From positions 1-18,099 of the forward strand of contig JAEWEW010000150.1 of the NCBI GenBank assembly GCA_023389175.1: a DNA stretch of 18,099 nucleotides. Direction: 5' to 3'. Within the stretch, counting starts at the first letter, position 1. Each line of letters starts with the position of its first letter. Below are positions 6,782 to 13,151 of this stretch, piece after piece. A program made the position numbers and the translations under genes. Origin of the DNA: Pseudomonadota bacterium. Lineage in GTDB: Bacteria > Pseudomonadota > Gammaproteobacteria > Burkholderiales > Burkholderiaceae_E. The notes under the pieces are model-generated. The model saw nothing but the letters and a program-made list of their open reading frames with translations. It searched no databases and was not told the DNA's origin.

Positions 6782-7467
6782 TGAATCCGGGCGACTCCAT
6801 CTGGTACGACCTGCTCGCGATCGCGGTCGCCTATCTCGTCGGCTCGGTGTCCTTCGCCGTGGTCGTGAGCCGGCTGATGGGGCTCGCGGATCCGCACACC
6901 TACGGCTCGGGCAACCCCGGCGCGACCAACGTGCTGCGTACCGGCAACCGCAAGGCCGCGGCGCTGACGCTGGCGGGCGACGTGCTGAAGGGCGTGGCGG
7001 CGGTGCTGCTTGCGAGGTGGCTCGCGCCCGGCCTGGGGCTGGCGCCGGTCACCATCGTGCTGGTCGGCCTCGCGGCGTTCGTCGGCCACCTGTACCCGGT
7101 GTTCCACCGCTTCGCCGGCGGCAAGGGCGTGGCCACCGCCGGCGGGGTGCTGCTTGCCCTCGCCCCGATCCACGGCATCGCCACGCTGGCCACCTGGCTC
7201 ATCATCGCGTTCTTCTTCCGCTATTCGTCGCTCGCCGCGCTGGTGTCGGCGGCGTTCGCCCCGTTCTACTGGGTGCTGCTCTACGGCGCGAGCGTCCAGG
7301 TCCTGCCGATCCTCGTGATGAGCATCCTGCTGGTCTGGCGCCACCGCCGCAACATCGGCAACCTGCTCGCGGGCAAGGAGAGCCGGATCGGAGCCAGGTC
7401 TGCAGCCGGCGCCCAGGCCTCCGCGCCGGCGAAGGGCCGCCGCGGGGGCCACCGCCGCATCATCTGA
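6781..7467 (+). CDS. plsY: Glycerol-3-phosphate acyltransferase PlsY
   Basis: PlsY transfers the acyl group of acyl-phosphate to glycerol-3-phosphate, the first step of membrane phospholipid synthesis, in the inner membrane. The 228-residue product has the three family motifs: SGNPGATNVLRTGNRKAA near residues 43-60, GHLYPVFHRFAGGKGVATAGG near 102-122, and VWRHRRNIGNLLAGKESR near 185-202. Hydrophobic segments between them match the family topology. The C-terminus has an extra basic, Ala/Gly-rich tail of about 25 residues, which is common in GC-rich relatives. The ATG overlaps the ybaK-like TGA by one base, so translational coupling is likely. The 3' end converges on the metallo-hydrolase gene with a 22-base gap. 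Confidence 0.95.
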   Translation: MNPGDSIWYDLLAIAVAYLVGSVSFAVVVSRLMGLADPHTYGSGNPGATNVLRTGNRKAAALTLAGDVLKGVAAVLLARWLAPGLGLAPVTIVLVGLAAFVGHLYPVFHRFAGGKGVATAGGVLLALAPIHGIATLATWLIIAFFFRYSSLAALVSAAFAPFYWVLLYGASVQVLPILVMSILLVWRHRRNIGNLLAGKESRIGARSAAGAQASAPAKGRRGGHRRII

Positions 7468-7471
7468 TCCG

Positions 7472-7486
7472 GGCAGCCGGCCTGCC
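7472..7486. terminator. Small hairpin between convergent plsY and metallo-hydrolase genes
   Basis: GGCAG at 7472-7476 pairs with CTGCC at 7482-7486 around a CCGGC loop, inside the 22-base gap separating the two convergent stop codons. The stem is only five base pairs and there is no T-run, so it is at best a weak bidirectional terminator. Confidence 0.25.
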
Positions 7487-7489
7487 GCG

Positions 7490-8290
7490 TCAGGCTGGGC
7501 CGGTGTCGAGCCGGACGATCCAGCCTTCGTGCTCGCGACTGCCGGCCGGGAAGCGACGCAGGACGTCCGGATCGTGCCCGGGCACGACGAGCTGCGGGGC
7601 GTCCGCGAGGGCGTGGATCCGCGCATAACCCTCCAGCATGTCGCCGACGTTGTAGACGACCGGGAACGGCCGGAGCTGGTCCATGTTCGCGTACAGGTGC
7701 GATGCGTCGGATGCCAGCACGAGCCAGCCCGCCTGCGTGCGCACCCGGACGACCTGCAGGCCGTCGGTGTGACCGCCGACCCGATGCACGCTCAGGCCCG
7801 GCGCAACCTGCGAGTCGCCGTCATGGAACCGGACGCGGCCGTCGAAGACCCGGTGCACCATGCGTGCCACGTCCGCCGGCTCGAAGGCATGGCTCAGGGT
7901 CGCGTGGCACATGCAGCGCCCGGTGCAGTAGGCCATCTCGCGGTCCTGCACGTGGTAGCGCGCCTTTGGAAAGAGGTCCCGGTTGCCGGCATGGTCGTAG
8001 TGCATGTGGGTGAGGATCACGTCCTCGACCGAGCCGGGATCGATGCCGATCGCCTTCAGCCCGTCGGCGACCGGACGGGTGATGCGGCGGCCACGCTTGA
8101 CGGCGGCCTCCTCGTCGAAGCCGCTGTCCACCAGGAAGGTCCGCGACTCCCCGACGATCGCCCAGACGAAGTAGTCGAGCGGCATCGGCACGTCATGGCT
8201 GTCGCCGCCCAGGAAGTTCGCCGAGGACAGCCGTTCGTGGTGGGCGTACTTGATGGCATAGACGCGGTACGCGTCGCTGGCGGCTGGCAT
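7490..8290 (-). CDS. Metallo-beta-lactamase-fold hydrolase, N-acyl-homoserine-lactonase-like
   Basis: The 266-residue protein has the full MBL-fold metal set: THMHYDHAG (His95, His97, Asp99, His100), GGHTDG (His174), ASDASH (Asp195) and VPGHDP (His239). The layout fits the AiiA/AttM-type lactonase branch, where two zinc ions activate water to open a lactone; other members act on different esters or thioesters. No signal peptide is visible, so it is probably cytoplasmic. ATG 8290 was chosen because GGAGGAG lies six bases upstream; a GTG at 8305 is a poorer choice. It diverges from the LacI-family regulator with a palindromic operator-like site between them. Context suggests a role in the adjacent catabolic pathway, for example opening a lactone form of the substrate, rather than quorum quenching. 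This functional reading is inference. Confidence 0.88.
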   Translation of the reverse strand: MPAASDAYRVYAIKYAHHERLSSANFLGGDSHDVPMPLDYFVWAIVGESRTFLVDSGFDEEAAVKRGRRITRPVADGLKAIGIDPGSVEDVILTHMHYDHAGNRDLFPKARYHVQDREMAYCTGRCMCHATLSHAFEPADVARMVHRVFDGRVRFHDGDSQVAPGLSVHRVGGHTDGLQVVRVRTQAGWLVLASDASHLYANMDQLRPFPVVYNVGDMLEGYARIHALADAPQLVVPGHDPDVLRRFPAGSREHEGWIVRLDTGPA

Positions 8291-8321
8291 GGTGGTCTCC
8301 TCCACGAAGCTCAGCGCGGGA

Positions 8322-8335
8322 TGATACCGCTATCA
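8322..8335. promoter_or_regulatory. Operator-like palindrome O1 (TGATACCGCTATCA)
   Basis: The half-sites TGATA and TATCA are perfect inverted repeats around CCGC. The site lies between the divergent hydrolase and LacI-family regulator genes: 31 bases upstream of the hydrolase ATG and about 28 bases upstream of the TATAAT before the regulator. It matches the reverse complement of a second site upstream of the SDR operon at 12 of 14 positions. It resembles the TGTTACC-GGTAACA operator type known for GntR/IdnR (recalled, not looked up). On the minus strand a TATCAT overlaps it and could be a -10 element for the hydrolase. Confidence 0.6.
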
Positions 8336-8363
8336 GCCCCTGCGCCGGTGCCGGCCTTTTCCC

Positions 8364-8369
8364 TATAAT
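8364..8369 (+). promoter_or_regulatory. Consensus -10 (TATAAT) for the LacI-family regulator
   Basis: A perfect TATAAT lies on the plus strand just before the regulator. No good -35 hexamer is visible 16-18 bases upstream. Transcription would be predicted to begin near 8376, which coincides with the first possible ATG. That implies either a leaderless message or use of the downstream ATG at 8448. Confidence 0.5.
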
Positions 8370-8447
8370 TGCGCCATGCGAAACAGGCGGCCGCGCGGTC
8401 GGCTGCAGGGGGGAAGGCGTGTCGGACCGTCGGCGGGATCGGATCGG

Positions 8448-9482
8448 ATGGCCGTAGCCAGGAGCGGCCGTGGTCGTCCGGGCGGTAGCGGCGCGCGAAT
8501 GCGCGATGTCGCGAGCGCCGCCGGCGTTTCGGTGATGACCGTCTCGCGCGCCCTGCGCGAGCCCGACAAGGTGTCGGAGAAGACCCGGCGGGCAGTCATC
8601 AAGGCGGTCCAGCGCATCGGCTACATGCCGAACGGCATCGCGGCCAACCTTGCGTCGAACCGGTCCAGCGTGGTCGGGCAGATCGTGCCGAGCATCCAGA
8701 ACTCGCTCTACGCGGCGACGGTCAAGGGCACGGCCGACGTCCTGCGCAGCGCGGGCCTTCATCTCGTGCTCGCCGACAGCGGCTATTCGCTCGAGGAGGA
8801 GGAGGCGCTCATCGGGGCGCTGCTCGCCCAACGGGTGAGCGGCCTCATCCTGCACAACACCGACCACACACCGCGCGCGGTGAAGATGATCCAGCGCGCG
8901 GGCGTGCCCGTCATCGAGACCGGCGACGTTCCCGCGGATCCGATCGACATGGTGGTGAGCTACTCCAACGCGGAAGCGGCCAAGGCGATGACCCTGCACC
9001 TCGCCGCCCGCGGCTACCGGCGGGTCGGATTCGTCAGCCTGGAGACCCGGATCAACCGGCGGGCGTCGGAGCGGCAGCGCGGCTTCCTCGCGGCGATGAG
9101 GTCGCTCGGCATCCGGAAGGATCCGCGGCTGATCGCTGAAGTGGGGCCGGGCCTCACCTCCGGTGCCCACGCCATGGTCGACATGCTGACCCGCGCGCCG
9201 GATGTCGACGCGATCTTCTTCGCCGGCGACGTGCTCGCCATCGGAGCACTGTTCGAGGCGCAGCGCCGCGGCTGGAAGGTGCCCGAACGCATCGCCATCG
9301 CCGGCTTCGACGATCTCGACATCCTGCAGCATACGGTTCCGCGCCTCACCTGCCTGCGGCTGCCTCGGCTGGAGATCGGTCGGCGCGGGGCGGAAGCCTT
9401 GCTGGAGCGCATCCGCGGGCAGGATGCGGGCCCGATCCGGCTCGACCTCGGGTTCGAGATCATCCAGCGCGAAAGCACCTAG
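8448..9482 (+). CDS. LacI-family transcriptional regulator, GntR (gluconate repressor)-like
   Basis: The protein has an N-terminal LacI helix-turn-helix, MRDVASAAGVSVMTVSRALREPDKVSEKTRRAV, then the hinge region GYMPNGIAANLASNRS and a periplasmic-binding-like effector domain. It resembles E. coli GntR along its length: HTPRAVKMIQRAGVPVIE, GALFEAQRRGWKVPERIAIAGFDDLDI, and the C-terminal GAEALLERIRGQ...LDLGF all have close counterparts, as recalled from the GntR sequence. The effector is therefore likely a sugar acid or hydroxy acid. From ATG 8448 it has 344 residues. An ATG at 8376 would add 24 Arg/Gly-rich residues and would fall on the predicted transcription start; an ATG at 8499 sits at the helix-turn-helix. 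It diverges from the hydrolase gene, and operator-like palindromes flank it. It probably represses the operon downstream until the effector binds. Confidence 0.93.
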   Translation: MAVARSGRGRPGGSGARMRDVASAAGVSVMTVSRALREPDKVSEKTRRAVIKAVQRIGYMPNGIAANLASNRSSVVGQIVPSIQNSLYAATVKGTADVLRSAGLHLVLADSGYSLEEEEALIGALLAQRVSGLILHNTDHTPRAVKMIQRAGVPVIETGDVPADPIDMVVSYSNAEAAKAMTLHLAARGYRRVGFVSLETRINRRASERQRGFLAAMRSLGIRKDPRLIAEVGPGLTSGAHAMVDMLTRAPDVDAIFFAGDVLAIGALFEAQRRGWKVPERIAIAGFDDLDILQHTVPRLTCLRLPRLEIGRRGAEALLERIRGQDAGPIRLDLGFEIIQREST

Positions 9483-9534
9483 GCCCGGACGCGCCTCGGC
9501 TGCGGCGCTTGCGGAGCGTCGGCATTTCGGTTAG

Positions 9535-9548
9535 TGTTACCGGTATCA
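9535..9548. promoter_or_regulatory. Operator-like palindrome O2 (TGTTACCGGTATCA)
   Basis: The site is centred on ACCGGT and is symmetric at 12 of 14 positions. It lies in the 111-base gap between the regulator stop and the SDR start, about 45 bases upstream of the start codon, which is the usual place for a repressor site. It is nearly the same as O1 and fits the GntR-type operator pattern. A weak TTGCGG at 9509-9514 with a TAGTGT at 9532-9537 could be the promoter; the operator would overlap its -10. Confidence 0.65.
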
Positions 9549-9593
9549 AGACGGCGCCGGTGGAGCTGCGCCGCTTCTCGTGGCGGGGAGACA

Positions 9594-10379
9594 TTGAGCG
9601 TCAGAGGCAAGACGGCCCTGGTTACCGGCTCATCGGGCGGGCTCGGATTCGCGATTGCCGAGGGGCTCGCGCGGGCCGGCTGCAACATCGTGCTGCATGG
9701 GCTGGCCGCGGCGGAGGGCCTGGCCGAGCAATGCGCCTCGCTCTCGCGCGGCCATGGAGTGGAGGCCGTCTATCTGCAGGCGGACCTGGCGGATCCGGAG
9801 GCGATCGTCGCACTGTTTCGCGAGGTGGGCAGGCGCCACGGCGGCGTGGACATCCTGGTGAACAATGCGGTCACGCGCCACTTCGCGCCCACCGAGACCT
9901 TCCCGGTCGCGGCCTGGGACCGCGCCATCGCCGTCAACGTGAGCGCGGCGTTCCATACCATCCGGCTCAGCCTGCCAGGCATGCGGGAGCGCGGCTGGGG
10001 GCGGATCTTCAACATGGCGTCCGTCTATGGCGTGCGGGCGGTCGCCAACCGGATCGACTATGTGACCTCCAAGGCCGCGCTGATCGCGATGACGCGAGTG
10101 GTGGCGCTGGAGACCATCAACCAGGGCATCACCTGCAACGCCATCTGTCCCGGCGCGGTGCTCACCCCCACGAGCGAATCGCGCATCCGCGCGCTCATGG
10201 AGGAGCACGGATTGGCCCGTGACGCCGCGATGCAGGGCTTCCTCGAAGGCAAGCAGCCGACGCAGCGCTTCATCGACCCTGCCCATGTCGCCGAGCTCGT
10301 CCTGTTCCTCTGCGGGCCGGCCAGCGGCGATATCACCGGGGCCATGCTTCCCGTGGAAGGCGGATGGCTCGCGAGCTGA
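9594..10379 (+). CDS. SDR-family oxidoreductase, 3-hydroxybutyrate dehydrogenase-like
   Basis: This classical short-chain dehydrogenase uses NAD(P) to interconvert a hydroxyl and a ketone. The 261-residue product has the nucleotide motif TGSSGGLG (residues 11-18), then NNAV, VNVSAAF, and the catalytic Ser143 (MASVYG), Tyr156 and Lys160 (YVTSK). The blocks AFHTIRLSLPGMRERGWGRI and CNAICPGAVLTP, and LEGKQPTQRF near the end, are typical of the 3-hydroxybutyrate dehydrogenase branch. The usual NNAG is NNAV here. Start choice: no ATG lies near the fold start, and TTG 9594 follows a GGGGAG closely; an upstream GTG at 9534 overlaps the operator and would add an Arg-rich leader, so it was rejected. 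It is the first gene of the operon and overlaps the MmgE/PrpD gene by 16 bases. The true substrate is unknown. Confidence 0.9.
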   Translation: MSVRGKTALVTGSSGGLGFAIAEGLARAGCNIVLHGLAAAEGLAEQCASLSRGHGVEAVYLQADLADPEAIVALFREVGRRHGGVDILVNNAVTRHFAPTETFPVAAWDRAIAVNVSAAFHTIRLSLPGMRERGWGRIFNMASVYGVRAVANRIDYVTSKAALIAMTRVVALETINQGITCNAICPGAVLTPTSESRIRALMEEHGLARDAAMQGFLEGKQPTQRFIDPAHVAELVLFLCGPASGDITGAMLPVEGGWLAS

Positions 10380-11770
10380 GCAGGCCGGCCGCCCAGGCCG
10401 TCACGGCCGCGCTGGCGGGCTTCGCCGTGGACGCGCGCTGGGAAGCGGTGCCCGAAGCAGTGCGCCACGAGGCAAAGCGCGCCCTGGTCAATTTCTTCGC
10501 AACCGCGCTCGCGGGCTGCCGCGACCCGGCGGTCGCCGCAGCCGCCTCCGTGTTCGCGCGGTTTCGCGCGGGCGATCAATGCACCGTCATCGGCCGCGGC
10601 CAGCCGACCGACGCGCTCCACGCCGCGTCGCTCAACGCGATGAGCGGCAATGTCTTCGATTTCGACGACACCCACCTGCCCACCATCATCCATCCCACCG
10701 CGCCGGTCGCGCCGGCGCTGCTGGCGTTGAGCCAGGTCCGTCCGGTGTCGGGCCAGGATCTGCTGCTCGCGTTCCTGGTGGGGATGGAGATCGAATGCCG
10801 GCTTGGCAAGGCGATCTCGCCCGGCCACTACCAGCGCGGCTGGCACATCACGTCGACCTGCGGTGTCTTCGGTTCGGCCGCCGCCTGTGCACGCCTGCTA
10901 GGGCTGGAGCGAACCCGCATCGCCTGGGCGCTTGGCAATGCGTCGGCGCAGTCGTCCGGCCTCGTGGAGACGCTGGGCAGCATGGCGAAGAGCATCGGTG
11001 TCGGCAACGCCGCATCGAACGGCCTGCTCGCGGCGCTGCTCGCGGCTGAAGGCTTCGAAGGGCCGGCACAGCCGATCGAGGGCCCGCGCGGCTTCCTGCA
11101 CGTGACGGGAGAACGGCCGGACCTGCAATCGGTGATCGAGGGGCTCGGCGAGCGCTGGGAGGTGACGTGCAACACCTACAAGCCGTATCCGTGCGGCGTG
11201 GTGCTGAACCCGGTCATCGAGGCCTGCCTCGCGCTGCATCAGGATGCCGCGACGGTGGCGTCGGACGTCGCGCGCATCGAGCTCACCGGCCATTCCCTGC
11301 TGCGCGAACGAACGGATCGGCCGGCCCCGAGGTCGGGCCGCGAGGCGCAGGTCAGCGCGCAGCATGCCGTGGCCGTGAGCCTGATCCTCGGCAGGGCCGG
11401 GCTCGACGAATTCAGCGACGCCTGTGTCGCCGATCCGCCGGCGGGGGGCATCGCCGACAGGCTGGTCTTCATCGACGACGACCGCTTTCCGGTCGAGTCG
11501 GCGACGGTCACGCTCCACCTGCGGGACGGCAGGCGGCTGTCCCGCCATGTCGCGGCGGCCCGCGGCAGCCTCGCGGCACCCCTCGATGACGCGGCGCTGG
11601 AGGACAAGCTGCGCAGCCTGGCCGCCTGGGGCGGCTCGGGTTGTGCGCCCCAGCCGCTCATCGATGCGCTGTGGGCGCTCGATCGCCGCGCCGATGCCGG
11701 ATCGCTGATGCCGCTTGCGGCAGCACCGGTCCAGGAGCCGATACCCCAAGCAACCGGAGTCACTCGATGA
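10364..11770 (+). CDS. MmgE/PrpD family protein (2-methylcitrate dehydratase-like)
   Basis: The 468-residue product belongs to the MmgE/PrpD family, which includes 2-methylcitrate dehydratase and cis-aconitate/itaconate decarboxylase. Members act on hydroxy- or unsaturated polycarboxylic acids without a metal cluster. Family signatures are GNVFDFDDTHLPTIIHPTAPVAPALLAL (about residues 95-122), GMEIECRLGKAISP near 149-162, the GWHITSTCGVFGSAAACARLLGL block near 168-190, and TYKPYPCGVVLNPVIEA around 271-287. Length fits the family. The ATG is preceded by GGAAGGCGG inside the end of the SDR gene. Its stop overlaps the next ATG as ATGA. The position in the operon suggests dehydration or decarboxylation of a pathway acid; which acid cannot be told. 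Confidence 0.9.
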   Translation: MARELSRPAAQAVTAALAGFAVDARWEAVPEAVRHEAKRALVNFFATALAGCRDPAVAAAASVFARFRAGDQCTVIGRGQPTDALHAASLNAMSGNVFDFDDTHLPTIIHPTAPVAPALLALSQVRPVSGQDLLLAFLVGMEIECRLGKAISPGHYQRGWHITSTCGVFGSAAACARLLGLERTRIAWALGNASAQSSGLVETLGSMAKSIGVGNAASNGLLAALLAAEGFEGPAQPIEGPRGFLHVTGERPDLQSVIEGLGERWEVTCNTYKPYPCGVVLNPVIEACLALHQDAATVASDVARIELTGHSLLRERTDRPAPRSGREAQVSAQHAVAVSLILGRAGLDEFSDACVADPPAGGIADRLVFIDDDRFPVESATVTLHLRDGRRLSRHVAAARGSLAAPLDDAALEDKLRSLAAWGGSGCAPQPLIDALWALDRRADAGSLMPLAAAPVQEPIPQATGVTR

Positions 11771-12144
11771 ACAAGGATCTGTACGAGAAGGGCCTCAAGA
11801 TTCGTCGCGAGGTCGTCGGCGACGCCTATGTCGACGCTTCGCTCAGGAATGCAGACGAGTTCAGCCAACCGATGCAGGAGCTGGTGACCCAGTACTGCTG
11901 GGGTGACGTCTGGTCGCGGCCCGGGCTGGATCGGCGCGGCCGCAGCCTGCTCAACCTCGGCATGATCGCCGCGCTCAACCGACCCGAGGAGCTCGCCACC
12001 CACATCCGGGGCGCGATCAACAACGGCCTCACCAAGGAGGAGATCCGGGAGGCGCTGCTGCAGGTGGCGGTCTACTGCGGCATGCCGGCGGGGCTCGGCA
12101 GCTTCAAGGTGGCACGCCAGGTGTTCAAGGACATGGGCATCTGA
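11767..12144 (+). CDS. Carboxymuconolactone decarboxylase (CMD/PcaC)-family protein
   Basis: The 125-residue all-helical protein matches the CMD family by length and by the pattern CWGDVWSRPGLDRRGRSLLNLGMIAALNRPEELATHIRGAINNGLTKEEIREALLQVAVYCGMPAG, here spread over about residues 44-109. In the PcaC branch these proteins decarboxylate 4-carboxymuconolactone. No other beta-ketoadipate genes are present in the window, so the label is a family call, and the enzyme probably acts on a related lactone or acid made by the neighbours. It has no CxxC pair of the AhpD peroxidase type. The ATG overlaps the upstream TGA by four bases and has a GGAG seven bases upstream, indicating coupled translation. 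Confidence 0.88.
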   Translation: MNKDLYEKGLKIRREVVGDAYVDASLRNADEFSQPMQELVTQYCWGDVWSRPGLDRRGRSLLNLGMIAALNRPEELATHIRGAINNGLTKEEIREALLQVAVYCGMPAGLGSFKVARQVFKDMGI

Positions 12145-12145
12145 G

Positions 12146-12175
12146 GGGAAGCGGGGAGATGGGAAGCGGCGAGAT
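12146..12175 (+). repeat. 15-bp tandem duplication carrying a ribosome-binding site and start codon
   Basis: GGGAAGCGGGGAGAT (12146-12160) is followed at once by GGGAAGCGGCGAGAT (12161-12175), a one-mismatch tandem copy. Each copy ends in an ATG (12159 and 12174) preceded by purine-rich sequence. As 15 bases is five codons, both starts are in the same frame of the dehydrogenase gene. Confidence 0.8.
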
Positions 12176-13076
12176 GACTGCGAAGCGTACCCTGGGGTTC
12201 ATCGGCGTCGGCGTCATGGGCACGCCCATGTCCAGGCACCTGATCGACCGCGGCCACGAGGTGGTGGTCTACGACAAGAGCGCGGCCGCCATGGCGCAGG
12301 CGCGGGATGCCGGCGCGACGGTCGCCGCCAGCATCGCCGAGGTGGTGGACTCGGCCCCGGTCGTCTTCACGAGCCTGCCCAGCCCCGAGGTGTTCCTGCA
12401 GGTCGCGCTCGGCGAGGGCGGCGTGAAGGACGGCACGGCGGTCCGGATCATGGTCGACCTCTCCACCGTCGGCTCGAGAGCCACCCGGCAGGCGGCCGCC
12501 GGCCTCCTGGAAAAGGGCATCGACCTGGTCGATGCACCGGTCAGCGGTGGGGCGGCGGGCGCCCGTCAGGCGACGCTGGCGGTCATGGTGGCGGGCCGGC
12601 CGCAAGCAGTGGCGCAGGTGCGCGATCTCCTGGAGATCTTCGGCAAGCTGTTCATGGTGGGGCCGGAACCCGGCCAGGCGCAGCTGCTCAAGCTGCTCAA
12701 CAACATGCTGTCCTCCACCGCTTTCGCGATCACCTCCGAGGCATTCGTCGCGGGCGTCAAGGGCGGGCTGGATCCGCAGGTGATGATGGCTGCCATCAAT
12801 GCCGGCAGCGGGCGCAGCGGCGCTTCCCAGGACAAGTTCATGAAGCAGGTGCTGCCCGGCACCTTCGACTTCGGCTTCCCGATTGCCAGCGTCTGCAAGG
12901 ACATCGGACTCGCCATCCAGGAGTGCGAGGCGCTCGGCGTGCCGATGTGGGTCGGCAACACGGCGCGGCAGCTCTGGAACCTCGCCGGCAAGCAGGACGG
13001 CATGCAGCGCGACATGACGGAGCTGGTCAAGTCCATCGAGCACTGGGCCGGTCCCGGCTCCGGGAAGGCCGCCTGA
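12159..13076 (+). CDS. NAD(P)-dependent beta-hydroxyacid dehydrogenase (3-hydroxyisobutyrate / tartronate semialdehyde reductase type)
   Basis: The 305-residue protein is in the beta-hydroxyacid dehydrogenase family (MmsB, GarR/GlxR, related). The N-terminal Rossmann motif is GFIGVGVMGTPMSRHLI near residues 13-29, then the substrate-binding signature DAPVSGGAAGA (125-135), and the catalytic LLKLLNN block with Lys178, Asn181 and Asn182. The C-terminal all-alpha domain includes KDIGLAIQECEALGVPMWV, typical of the family. These enzymes oxidise 3-hydroxyacids to semialdehydes or reduce tartronate semialdehyde; the exact substrate is not determined by motifs. The first ATG, 12159, lies ten bases after GAGGGG; ATG 12174 in the duplicated leader is equally placed and gives the more usual length. 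It starts 14 bases after the CMD gene, continuing the operon. Confidence 0.9.
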   Translation: MGSGEMTAKRTLGFIGVGVMGTPMSRHLIDRGHEVVVYDKSAAAMAQARDAGATVAASIAEVVDSAPVVFTSLPSPEVFLQVALGEGGVKDGTAVRIMVDLSTVGSRATRQAAAGLLEKGIDLVDAPVSGGAAGARQATLAVMVAGRPQAVAQVRDLLEIFGKLFMVGPEPGQAQLLKLLNNMLSSTAFAITSEAFVAGVKGGLDPQVMMAAINAGSGRSGASQDKFMKQVLPGTFDFGFPIASVCKDIGLAIQECEALGVPMWVGNTARQLWNLAGKQDGMQRDMTELVKSIEHWAGPGSGKAA

Positions 13077-13091
13077 TGCGGTGAGCAGCAC

Positions 13092-13124
13092 GCCGTGGCG
13101 CCGGCATGCCGGTGCGACCACGGC
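13092..13124 (+). promoter_or_regulatory. Strong intercistronic hairpin before dctP
   Basis: GCCGTGG (13092-13098) pairs with CCACGGC (13118-13124). Inside, the perfect palindrome CCGGCATGCCGG (13101-13112) extends the stem, with a three-base bulge between. No T-run follows, so it is not a classical terminator. It lies 17 bases before the AAGGAGG of the TRAP receptor gene and could stop exonuclease decay or set the receptor-to-enzyme ratio. Confidence 0.5.
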
Positions 13125-13151
13125 ACACCCTTTACCCATGAAGGAGGAGAC

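Noticed and set aside
11767..12144. beta-ketoadipate pathway assignment from the CMD-family protein
   Set aside because: No pcaB, pcaD, pcaG/H or similar genes are visible, and the neighbours do not fit that pathway; only the family name is supported.
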